Program-made: the position numbers and the translations under genes
Part shown: piece after piece, positions 36,791-44,373 of the stretch
Numbering within the stretch: the stretch's first letter is position 1
Layout: each line of letters starts with the position of its first letter
Assembly: GCA_034006035.1 (NCBI GenBank)
Contig: JAVETN010000001.1
Location: forward strand, 164,392-228,391
Direction: 5' to 3'
Origin: Desulforegulaceae bacterium
Lineage (GTDB): Bacteria > Desulfobacterota > Desulfobacteria > Desulfobacterales > JACKCP01
DNA length: 64,000 bases
The notes under the pieces: model-generated
The model's input: only the letters and a program-made list of their open reading frames with translations
Told to the model about the DNA's origin: nothing
Database searches by the model: none

Positions 36791-36845
36791 TTAATACGCA
36801 AAAAACCGACAGAAATAATTTTCTGCCGGTTTTTTGCGTATTAAT
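36791..36845. terminator. Very long hairpin ahead of the OFA transporter gene
   Basis: Left arm from 36791 and right arm to 36844 pair over 24 bases with a single A-C mismatch; the loop is ATAATT. The core CCGACAGAAA ... TTCTGCCGG followed by TTTTTT is a rho-independent terminator for rightward transcription, and the left A-run gives one for leftward transcription. It ends only 29 bases before the transporter start, so any promoter upstream of it would be attenuated. Confidence 0.7.
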
Positions 36846-36873
36846 AAGGAATAAATGTGAAAAAGGAGTTAAT

Positions 36874-38130
36874 ATGGTTGGGCAAAAAGTTATGAATAGA
36901 TGGCTGGTGGTTTTTGGGGCTGTGCTTGTCCAGATGTGTTTAGGGGCAATTTATGCATGGTCTGTTTTCACACCTGAATTGATTACAGCAGGCTGGACAA
37001 CTACCCAGACAATGGCTGCTTTTTCTGCAGGCCTTGTAGGGTATGCTGTTGTTATGGTGCTGTCAGGTTTTCAGCTTGAGAGATTTGGGCCACGGTTTCT
37101 TGCAATCTTGGGAGGTCTAGTTCTTGGAACCGGATATGTAATTGCCGGTCTATTTGGTGGAACAAATTTTTGGATGATTTTTTTATTTATTGGGGTAATG
37201 GGTGGTTCAGGCATAGGTATAGCCTATGTTGTTCCCATTTCGGTAGGGATGAAATGGTTTCCTGATAAAAAAGGAATGATAACAGGTCTTGCTGTAGCAG
37301 GCTTTGGTTTTGGTGCTACAATATGGGTGAAGCTAGCAGGCTCTGTTGGTAAGCTTATCCAAACTTTTGGCTTATCAACTACTTTTATAATTTTTGGGAT
37401 AGCCTTTGCTGTGCTTGTAACTTTAGGAGGTCTTACCATGGTTGATCCTCCTGAGGGCTGGTGCCCTGAGGGCTGCGAGCTTGAAGAAGATGAGAGTGCT
37501 TGCTGTGATCCTGGTCCAGAGAATATAGATATTAGTGGAAAAGCACTTCTTTTAAAACCTCAGTATTATTTAATGTTTGTTACCTTTATCTTTGGTGCTG
37601 GTGCTGGTCTTATGACAATTGGGCTTATTAAGCCGTTTGGAATTCAGACCCTAAGTGGTGTAGGAATGACAGCTGTAAATGCCAGTGCTGTTGCGGGTAC
37701 AGCTCTTGCGGTTTTAAGTGTTGCCAATGGTCTTGGAAGAATTATCTGGGGTATTATTTCAGACAAAACAGGAGCAAAGCCTGCTATCCTTGTAATGATA
37801 AGTGTTCAAGCGGCTATGCTTTTTCTTTTTAACTTTATGGCAAGTTCTGAGGTTCTTTTTTATATAGCAGCAGCTTTCATAGGGTTTAATTTTGGCGGTA
37901 ATTTAGCCCTTTTCCCAACACTTACAGCTGAGATGTTTGGAGAAGCTAATGTTGGAAAGAATTACCCAATGGTTTTTCTTGCATACGGCATAGGCGGAAT
38001 TTTATGTCCTATAGCAGGAGGAAAGCTTGGAGACATGGGTTTATTTCCAGTTGCCTTTACCTCCAGTGCCGTACTTTGTATTGTTGGCTTTGTTCTTATT
38101 TGGTTAATAAAAAAACCTAAAGTGCAGTAA
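36874..38130 (+). CDS. OFA-family MFS transporter (oxalate/formate antiporter-like)
   Basis: 418 residues, about twelve membrane segments. The N-terminus NRWLVVFGAVLVQMCLGAIY and AWSVFTPEL, then GGSGIGIAYVVPISVGMKWFP and KGMITGLAVAGFGFGA, are typical of the oxalate/formate antiporter family, which moves small carboxylates such as oxalate, formate or lactate. The central cytoplasmic loop is acidic and cysteine-bearing (CPEGCELEEDESACCDPG), an uncommon feature that might bind metal. AAAAAGGAG precedes the ATG. Substrate cannot be read from sequence. It is flanked by hairpins on both sides, so it is its own unit. Confidence 0.88.
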   Translation: MVGQKVMNRWLVVFGAVLVQMCLGAIYAWSVFTPELITAGWTTTQTMAAFSAGLVGYAVVMVLSGFQLERFGPRFLAILGGLVLGTGYVIAGLFGGTNFWMIFLFIGVMGGSGIGIAYVVPISVGMKWFPDKKGMITGLAVAGFGFGATIWVKLAGSVGKLIQTFGLSTTFIIFGIAFAVLVTLGGLTMVDPPEGWCPEGCELEEDESACCDPGPENIDISGKALLLKPQYYLMFVTFIFGAGAGLMTIGLIKPFGIQTLSGVGMTAVNASAVAGTALAVLSVANGLGRIIWGIISDKTGAKPAILVMISVQAAMLFLFNFMASSEVLFYIAAAFIGFNFGGNLALFPTLTAEMFGEANVGKNYPMVFLAYGIGGILCPIAGGKLGDMGLFPVAFTSSAVLCIVGFVLIWLIKKPKVQ

Positions 38131-38144
38131 AAAGAATGGTTTTT

Positions 38145-38177
38145 GCCGGCAGGGAAGGTGATTTTCCTGTCGGTTTT
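38145..38177 (+). terminator. Terminator after the OFA transporter gene
   Basis: CCGGCAGG (38146-38153) pairs with CCTGTCGG (38166-38173), with the flanking GAA/TTT extending the stem toward the loop, followed by TTTT. Located 15 bases after the stop codon. Confidence 0.75.
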
Positions 38178-38836
38178 AATTTCACCCGATTACAAATTTG
38201 ATTATTTTTTATAAATTGGTTTTTGTGAGTTTTTTTCGGGCTGGCTTTAAAACAAATTTTGATCCATAATGTATCTTTAGTCCTGATGATATTCTTTTTC
38301 TAATCTAAAACTTTATGGGGAGTAGATATGTCCTGTCTTTCAGATCTTAAAGTAGTAGGTATTTTAGGTGATAAAACAGAAGATGCGATTAGTCAGAATC
38401 TATCAGAAAAAAAATATTCTTTTTTAAAGAGAACCAGAAAAAAAATTTCAAAGAATATTAAAAATAGAATTTTTAAACTAGTCTTTGGCAATTTAATTTA
38501 GATCCTTTTATCTTGTTTCAGACAAATTGTTCCAGGAATTAGTGTACCTGTTATAACAAGATTTTACGCTTCATCTGCTGCTCAAGCTTTTTGTTTCTTC
38601 CCCATCAGATAATTTCAAAGCATTTCTTTTAAAGTTTTTATTTGTTTTATCAAATGTCTCCGTTAGAGTTTTTTATCTAGGGCAATGTTTTTAAAAAACC
38701 TCTGATTGGTTTATCTTTCCTAGAAATTTAGAGTCTGATTCAAATTTATCTATAGTTTAAAAAACTGTTAAAGACTTAGTTTTTAAATTTTATTTTCTAA
38801 ACTTTAATCTTCCAATTAAAGAGTTTTTAGTGTTGT
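38178..38836. other. Region without an intact gene upstream of the HIS6 gene end
   Basis: About 660 bases. The plus strand has a 57-codon frame at 38328-38501 and further short protein-like stretches that switch frame and cross stops up to about 38830. No RNA gene, repeat or clear terminator for the converging minus-strand gene was seen. Confidence 0.4.
38328..38612 (+). pseudogene. Possible decayed gene
   Basis: ATG 38328 (GGGGAG upstream) opens 57 codons starting MSCLSDLKVVGILGDKTEDA to a TAG at 38499-38501; the same frame then continues with QIVPGISVPVITRFYASSAA to a TAA at 38610-38612. The next 200 bases carry protein-like texture in a different frame with more stops. This looks like a gene losing its frame, but no family is recognised; a genuine 57-residue protein is the alternative. 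Confidence 0.3.
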
Positions 38837-39595
38837 TTACCCGTACTTTTCAACAAGTTCTTTGTATTTTAGCTTAGTTCCTCCAAAAATATCAAGAGCA
38901 CTTCCCACAGTAAAATCAATTGAGCCTTTTCCCATAATTTTAATTTTTTCAATATCTTCTTTTGAGCTTATTCCACCTGCGTAAGTAACAGGAATATTTG
39001 ATGATTTTGCAAGAATCTTTATAAGTTCTGTTTCAATTCCGCTACATTTGCCTTCAAGATCAACAGCATGGACAAGGTATTCAAAGCAGTATTTTGAAAG
39101 ATAATCAAGAAGATTTCTTGTTACTTTTTCTTTTGTAAAATTCTGCCATCTGTTTGTAACCACATAATAGTCGTTGCCTTTTTTTCTGCAGCTTAAATCA
39201 AGAACAAGGCGATTTTTTCCAGCTAGTTTTGAAATTTTTTTAAGCCTTTGTTCATCAATTACTCCGTCATGGAAAACATAGGAGGTAACAATAAGAGCCT
39301 GGGCTCCGTTTTCAAGCCAGTAAAGAGCATTGTCGCAATTTATTCCCCCTCCAACCTGAATTCCTCCAGGCCATTCCTGAAGAGCTCTTTTTGCAGCATC
39401 TTCGTTTCCTTTTCCAAGTTGGATTAGATGGCCACCTTTGAGATTGTCCTTTTTGTATAAATTTGCAAACCATTCAGAAGGTTTTTTTGAAACAAAATTG
39501 GTTTCAATTTTTTTATCTGGGTTATCCGAAAGAGATGAACCCACAATTTGTTTTACAACTCCGTCGTGGAGATCAATACAAGGTCTGAATTTCAT
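38837..39595 (-). CDS. hisA: HisA of the eukaryotic HIS6 type (ProFAR isomerase)
   Basis: 252 residues. The sequence follows the yeast HIS6 type rather than ordinary bacterial HisA: FRPCIDLHDGVVKQIVGSSL, NFVSKKPSEWFANLYKKDNL, GGHLIQLGKGNEDAAKRAL, LQEWPGGIQVGGGIN, RLVLDLSCRKKG and SIDFTVGSALDIFGG. The catalytic aspartates are D8 (CIDLHDG) and the one in VLDLSCR. The enzyme converts ProFAR to PRFAR in histidine synthesis. No other his gene is nearby, so it is an isolated copy; it may be the only HisA of the organism. TTG/ATG choice: ATG 39595. Confidence 0.88.
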   Translation of the reverse strand: MKFRPCIDLHDGVVKQIVGSSLSDNPDKKIETNFVSKKPSEWFANLYKKDNLKGGHLIQLGKGNEDAAKRALQEWPGGIQVGGGINCDNALYWLENGAQALIVTSYVFHDGVIDEQRLKKISKLAGKNRLVLDLSCRKKGNDYYVVTNRWQNFTKEKVTRNLLDYLSKYCFEYLVHAVDLEGKCSGIETELIKILAKSSNIPVTYAGGISSKEDIEKIKIMGKGSIDFTVGSALDIFGGTKLKYKELVEKYG

Positions 39596-39635
39596 AGTTT
39601 TGTCCTGTATGTATGAAATTAATTTAGTTTTTGGT

Positions 39636-40802
39636 TTAATCTTTGTTTTTATCTTCCTGAAACTCTATCCCCATGTTTTTGGCACGTTTTAACCATTCTT
39701 TTTTTGCAAGAACTCTCATATCAACAACTCTGTCAGTCTCATCAACTATTTCCATTCCCATGAGAGTTTCAATTATATCTTCAAGGGTTGCAATTCCCTG
39801 GGTGCTTCCATGTTCATTTACAACAACTGCAATATGGTGTCTTTCTTTTAAAAATTTTTCAAATAGTTCAGTAAGCGAGACTGTTTCAGGAACTGCTGTT
39901 ATTTTTCTTTTTAAAATAGAAAGATTTTCTTTGCCTCTGTTTTCTGATGCTAAAACAAGAATATCATCTTTTAAAACAAATCCTGTAATATCATCAATAC
40001 CTGAGTTGAAAAGGGGAATTCTTGAAAAAGACTGTTTTGATACTTTTGAAGCTGCTTCTGAAATTTTTATATTTTCATTTAAAACAAAGAGCACTGTCCT
40101 TGGAGTCATTATGTAAGAAACTTTTATGGAGTCAAAGCAAAAGAGGTTTTTAATTATCCTGGATTTTTTTTTGTCAAGTTCTCCCGAGTATTCCGCAGCA
40201 GCGGCCATTGCAATAAATTCTTCTCTGTTGAAAATGTTTTTCTTTTTCCCCCCGGAAATAATCTTTGTAATTTTTTCACACATCCAGACAAGAGGGTATA
40301 AAATTGTGGTAAGGATTTTGATAAAAATGGAACTAGGCCAGATAAGTATTTTCCAATGTATAGCTCCTATGGTTTTTGGGATGATTTCAGAGACAAAAAG
40401 AAAGATAAAAGTGACTACAGCGGAAAAAACACCAAACCAAGTACTTCCAAAAACAGCTGTTGATTTTGCCCCTGCACCTAATGCACCTATAGTGTGAGCT
40501 ATTGTTTTAAGGGTTAAAATTGAAGCAAGAGAGTTGTCAATCTTATCCAGTTTGATTTTTTTTAAAAGGAGAAACAGTTTTTTATTTGTTTCTTTTTTAC
40601 CTTCAACATAAGAAGGGGGAATACTTAAAAGAACTGCTTCTGAAATAGAACAGAGAAAAGAAACTACAAGTGCAAGAAGTACATAGAATCCAAGCATTAA
40701 AATTTCTGTTTGAGAGTTTAGATTTGAGTCTAATTGTGATGCCTGGAGGAATTGAGGAGTGAAAACAGCAATCAGAAACAAATAGATTTTCATTGACTTC
40801 AT
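39636..40802 (-). CDS. CNNM/CorC family membrane protein, divergent second copy
   Basis: 388 residues from ATG 40802 (MKSMKIYLFLIAVFTPQF), whose N-terminus looks like a signal sequence or first helix; a longer in-frame version to 40880 adds a hydrophilic stretch and is less likely. CNNM domain (VSFLCSISEAVLLSIPPSYV; VSEIIPKTIGAIHWK), CBS pair (VSYIMTPRTVLFVLNEN; HIAVVVNEHGSTQGIATLED), but it stops soon after the second CBS and lacks the CorC_HlyC C-terminal domain seen in the protein at 28435. Role in divalent cation export is a family-level guess. The hisA gene follows 40 bases downstream. Confidence 0.88.
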   Translation of the reverse strand: MKSMKIYLFLIAVFTPQFLQASQLDSNLNSQTEILMLGFYVLLALVVSFLCSISEAVLLSIPPSYVEGKKETNKKLFLLLKKIKLDKIDNSLASILTLKTIAHTIGALGAGAKSTAVFGSTWFGVFSAVVTFIFLFVSEIIPKTIGAIHWKILIWPSSIFIKILTTILYPLVWMCEKITKIISGGKKKNIFNREEFIAMAAAAEYSGELDKKKSRIIKNLFCFDSIKVSYIMTPRTVLFVLNENIKISEAASKVSKQSFSRIPLFNSGIDDITGFVLKDDILVLASENRGKENLSILKRKITAVPETVSLTELFEKFLKERHHIAVVVNEHGSTQGIATLEDIIETLMGMEIVDETDRVVDMRVLAKKEWLKRAKNMGIEFQEDKNKD

Positions 40803-41130
40803 ATCACAGCTTTCGTTTTTTATATAATTTTGTTTAAAAAATTGTAAATGATTTTGGTCAGCCGAATCCCGTTTTTGCAAATTTTTCAGTTAGTAAGGAA
40901 TAATCAGCTATAAAGATTTTTTAAGACAGTTTAGTAAATTTAAAATCAAGCTTTGTTATTCTTGATATAATTAAATTTACCTTTTCTTTTTTATAACATC
41001 AAGGCTTGAATTTTTATATAATTATAAGCCTTTTTTCAGCCGGTTATTTTAGTGGGTCAATTAAGTTGTGGCTTGAACACCAAATCACAGGCTAGAGGTA
41101 AGTTTAATTTTTTTCTTTTAGGTTTGGATT
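40803..41130. other. Intergenic region between CorC-like gene and thiE-thiL
   Basis: 328 AT-rich bases between two minus-strand genes. A small inverted repeat, AAGGCTT (41001-41007) and AAGCCTT (41026-41032) with T-run on the plus strand, has no plus-strand gene to terminate. No clear terminator for the thiE-thiL transcript is seen. Confidence 0.35.
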
Positions 41131-42723
41131 TTAAAAGTTTTTATGTCCATGGTCAAAGGAATTTCCTATGATTTTAGATTTTATATATTTATCTTTAAGT
41201 TTTGCTGTTTTCCCGACAATAAAGGCATTGTTAATTTCTTTTTTTATGCTTTCAAAGCTTTTTTCTGGGCAGGTGAAAAGAAGTTCATAATCTTCTCCTC
41301 CAGAAACAATATATTCAAGAGGATTTTTATTGAAATCCTGGCAGTATTTTTCAAGTTCAGGATGGACTAAAAGATCTTTTTCATAAATAATACTGCTGAG
41401 TTTTGAAGTTTTTGTTAGGTGAATTAAATCTCCGTAAAGCCCGTCACTAATGTCTATAACACAATTTACTTTGAATTTTTCAAGGATTTTAGATTCAAAA
41501 AATTTAGGAGTTGGTCTTTTAAATGCGTTTACTAGAAACTCATAGCCTTTTATGTTTTTTTCAACTATTTCAAGCCCTGCTTTGGAAAGCCCCAAAAAAC
41601 CTGTTGAACAGATCAGCTCACCTTCTTTTGCGCCTGATCTTTTAGGAAAAATTTCGCTTCCTTCACCAATTGCAAAAAGGTCAATACAAAATTTTTCAGC
41701 TGCCGATACATTACCACCGCCTATTGAGCAATTGTGTAAGGAAAGATTTTCATCAATTCCTTTGTAAAGCTCAATAATATCCTGGTCTGAAACATAATCT
41801 GGCAGGCCTAGATTTATAAAAACAGACAAAGGCCTAGCATATGATGCAGCAAGATCACTTAAACATACAGAAACAGTTTTAAATCCAATTTCATAAAAGT
41901 TTTGCCATGAAAGTTTGAAATGAATGTCTTCCCTTTGGGTGTCAGTTGAAATCACAGGCTTTTTAATGCAGTATAAAAGAGCTGAATCATCCCCTGCACT
42001 TATTTTTATGTTTCTTTTAAATGACTTGAACTTGGTAAGTTTTTCTATAAGTTCAAATTCATTTCCCCACTTTTGGCTGATTTTTTCAGGATTGATGTTT
42101 AAGAGATTTGATAATAAAGTTGAAGCTTTATAAATGTTTTTTTCTTTTGTAAGAGCACTTATAACACAAATTCCAACAGCACCTGAATCAAGAACTGAAC
42201 TTGCGTTTTCAAGATTTATTCCACCTATTCCAACTATAGGCAGGTTTGATTTGGCTGAAATTTGGGAAACAAAATCAAGTCCGCAGGCTTTTTTTGCATC
42301 TTTTTTTGTATCAGTTGGAAATACAGGGCCAAGGCCGATATAGTCACAAAAAGAAAAATCTGTATTTTTAAACTCATTTAAATCAGAAACAGAAATTCCA
42401 ATTATTTTGTTTTTTCCAAGAACATTTCTGGCTTCAGAAGGTGAGAAGTCATTTTGTCCAAGATGGATTCCATCAGCATCCACTGCTTTGGCAAGTAAAA
42501 TATTGTCATTTATTATAAAAGGAATTTTATTAAGTTTTAAAAAGTTTTTTATTTCATAGACTTCATTAATATGCTTGGGTAAGAATGTTTTGTTTCTATA
42601 CTGAACAATTGTTGCTCCGCCCAAAACAGCCTCTTTTACCTGATAGAGCATAGAAAAATTTATATTTTGAGAGTCTGTGATAAAATAAAATTTTAAATAT
42701 TTTTTTAAGTTTTTTTTATACAT
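41131..42723 (-). CDS. thiE-thiL: Fused thiamine-phosphate synthase (ThiE) and thiamine-monophosphate kinase (ThiL)
   Basis: 530 residues. Residues 1-205 are ThiE: VLGGATIVQYRNKTFLP, DADGIHLGQNDFSP, YIGLGPVFPTDTKKDA and LPIVGIGGINLENA. Residues about 220-530 are ThiL: ISAGDDSALLY, STDTQREDIHFKLSW, SVCLSDLAASYARPL, SIGGGNVSAAEKF, CVIDISDGLYGDLIH and SGGEDYELLFTCPE. ThiE joins the thiazole and pyrimidine halves to thiamine phosphate, ThiL phosphorylates it to thiamine diphosphate, so one chain does the last two steps. No TPP riboswitch was recognised upstream; it is read from the lnt-prfB operon, overlapping the HD gene by eight bases. Confidence 0.93.
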   Translation of the reverse strand: MYKKNLKKYLKFYFITDSQNINFSMLYQVKEAVLGGATIVQYRNKTFLPKHINEVYEIKNFLKLNKIPFIINDNILLAKAVDADGIHLGQNDFSPSEARNVLGKNKIIGISVSDLNEFKNTDFSFCDYIGLGPVFPTDTKKDAKKACGLDFVSQISAKSNLPIVGIGGINLENASSVLDSGAVGICVISALTKEKNIYKASTLLSNLLNINPEKISQKWGNEFELIEKLTKFKSFKRNIKISAGDDSALLYCIKKPVISTDTQREDIHFKLSWQNFYEIGFKTVSVCLSDLAASYARPLSVFINLGLPDYVSDQDIIELYKGIDENLSLHNCSIGGGNVSAAEKFCIDLFAIGEGSEIFPKRSGAKEGELICSTGFLGLSKAGLEIVEKNIKGYEFLVNAFKRPTPKFFESKILEKFKVNCVIDISDGLYGDLIHLTKTSKLSSIIYEKDLLVHPELEKYCQDFNKNPLEYIVSGGEDYELLFTCPEKSFESIKKEINNAFIVGKTAKLKDKYIKSKIIGNSFDHGHKNF

Positions 42724-43258
42724 TGAATTTTAGATGCCAATTCCTGAATTTTTTAAGATGATTCCCTCCGTATCCCGAAAGTGTTTTTTCAATTTCTTCC
42801 AGAGTTTTTTCTTTTTCAAGGTTTTTGAGACCCTTTGAAAAAAATTTGTCTGCATAGCAGATTATTTGTTCCTCAAGAGAAACAGGAACCATATCTTTTA
42901 AGGGAAGGGGGAGGTTTTTTTTAATTATTTCTTCTTTGGTAATTCCTGTTCCTGTATGCCTTTCACAAATCAGTGCATGTTTTACAAGGCCTTCTTTTTC
43001 AAGTATTTGTCTTCCTAATATTCCATGGCAGATATATGGATGCTTTCCATTGCATCCAATCTCTGGAGCATTGGTGAAAATCATTCCTATATCATGAAGA
43101 ATTGAGCCCTCGTACACTAGTTTCTTGTCTATGGGCTCTTTAAGATTCTCCGCTATTTTCAGGGCTTTTTTGGCAACAAGTTCACTATGGGTTAAAAGCA
43201 CTTTTTTTGCTTTTTCATTGGTTTTGTAATATTTATCTATAATTTTAAATACATCCAT
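42716..43258 (-). CDS. HD-domain phosphohydrolase
   Basis: 180 residues. Metal-binding histidines and the HD pair are seen in LTHSELVAKKALKIAENL, GSILHDIGMIFTNAPEIG, KHPYICHGILGRQILEKEG and ICERHTGTGITKEEII, then ICYADKFFSKG. It belongs with small HDIG proteins of unknown substrate (nucleotides or cyclic nucleotides are typical). It lies between prfB (18 bases) and thiE-thiL (overlap), so is co-transcribed, but its task there is unclear. Confidence 0.83.
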   Translation of the reverse strand: MDVFKIIDKYYKTNEKAKKVLLTHSELVAKKALKIAENLKEPIDKKLVYEGSILHDIGMIFTNAPEIGCNGKHPYICHGILGRQILEKEGLVKHALICERHTGTGITKEEIIKKNLPLPLKDMVPVSLEEQIICYADKFFSKGLKNLEKEKTLEEIEKTLSGYGGNHLKKFRNWHLKFNV

Positions 43259-43276
43259 TACTTATCCTGTCAACTG

Positions 43277-44372
43277 TCAAGATGAAGAAAAAAGAGCAGC
43301 TTCAATAAAATTATCCAGATCTCCATCAAGGACTGCCTGGGTGTTTCCGGTTTCACTTCCTGTTCTATGGTCTTTTATCATCTGATAAGGGTGGAGAATA
43401 TAAGAACGAATCTGGCTGCCCCATCCAATATCGTCTTTTCCGTCGTGGAGCTCCTGAATCTTTTCATCCTGCTTTTCTTTTTCAAGCTGATACAGCCTTG
43501 ATCTTATAACTCTCATACAGATTTCTTTATTTCTGTGCTGGGATTTTTCTTGCTGGCATTGGGCAACTATTCCTGTGGGTAAGTGGGTAATCCTTACAGC
43601 AGAACTTGTTTTGTTAACATGCTGTCCCCCTGCACCGCTTGCTCTGAACACGTCGATTCTTAAGTCTTTTTCTTCAATTTCTATATTGATTTCCCTTTCA
43701 ATTTCAGGGTAGACAAAAACTGAAGCAAAAGATGTTTGTCTTTTTCCATTGGCATTAAATGGTGAAATTCTTACAAGCCTGTGAACCCCATTTTCAGTTT
43801 TGAGATACCCAAATGCATAATCACCTTTCACAGAAAAGGTAACACTTTTTATTCCAGCCTCATCTCCGGGCTGAAGATCAATTATTTCTGTTTTATATCC
43901 CCTTGACTCGCACCATCTTAGATACATTCTGAAAATCATCTCGGACCAGTCCTGGGCTTCTGTTCCTCCTGCACCGGCATTAATGGATAAAATTGCATTG
44001 TAGGAGTCGTCCTCTCCATTAAGCATTATTTGAATTGAAAATTTGTAAACTTTCTTTTCAAGGCCTAACAATTCTTTTTCAATATCTTTTATAACAGCAT
44101 CATCATTTTCTTCTGAAGCAAGATCAAGAAGGTCGTCGTTTTCAAGGAGAGTGTTTTCAAGGTTGTCAAAATGGTTGATTTTATCTGTAAGTACAGTTCT
44201 TTCTTTTAACACAGGAGCTGCAGAATCAGGATTGTCCCAAAAGTCAGGTCTTGAAATCTGGGCTTCTATTTCTTCAAGTCGAAATTTAATGGAAGCAGGG
44301 TCAAAGGCACTCCTTGATCTGGTTTAGTCTTTTTTTGCAATCAGCAATAATTTGTTTAAGTTCTCCACTCAT
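43277..44372 (-). CDS. prfB: Peptide chain release factor 2, with programmed +1 frameshift
   Basis: The product is 364 residues, made from two frames. ATG 44372 (AGGAG upstream) opens 23 codons, MSGELKQIIADCKKRLNQIK to CTT, then TGA at 44301-44303; a +1 shift at CTT-TGA-C leads into the long frame (DPASIKFRLEEIEA ... ) ending at 43277. RF2 marks: SPF anticodon tripeptide in RISPFNANGKRQTSF and the catalytic GGQ in GAGGQHVNKTSS. It releases chains at UAA and UGA, and slow UGA reading at the shift site gives self-control. Operon: lnt-prfB-HD-thiEL. Annotating only the long frame would lose the N-terminus. Confidence 0.95.
44300..44315 (-). promoter_or_regulatory. prfB programmed frameshift site
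   Basis: Read on the minus strand: AAGGAG (44315-44310), three bases TGC, then CTT TGA C (44306-44300). A Shine-Dalgarno-like hexamer three bases before the CTT slip codon, followed by the in-frame UGA, is the canonical RF2 arrangement. Low RF2 lets the ribosome slip +1 and make more RF2. Confidence 0.93.
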
Positions 44373-44373
44373 C

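Larger units (their letters stand above)
36269..36873. other. Region without an intact gene upstream of the OFA transporter
   Basis: About 600 AT-rich bases. It contains a TTGACA box (36317-36322) with a poor -10, a short remnant related to the STAS-like gene at 31912 (36511-36600), a 37-codon frame from ATG 36681 to TAA 36794 that I do not trust as a gene, and the long hairpin at 36791-36845. Confidence 0.4.

Noticed and set aside
36681..36794. A 37-codon frame (MEGFYSLNKFSPP...)
   Set aside because: Its end runs into the long hairpin at 36791, no ribosome binding site is visible and the sequence is not protein-like enough.
41001..41036. AAGGCTT/AAGCCTT hairpin with T-run on the plus strand
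   Set aside because: No plus-strand gene upstream to terminate; left as a minor inverted repeat.
43277..44212. RF2 starting at the internal GTG 44212
   Set aside because: The frameshift signal and a conserved N-terminus upstream show the real start at 44372.
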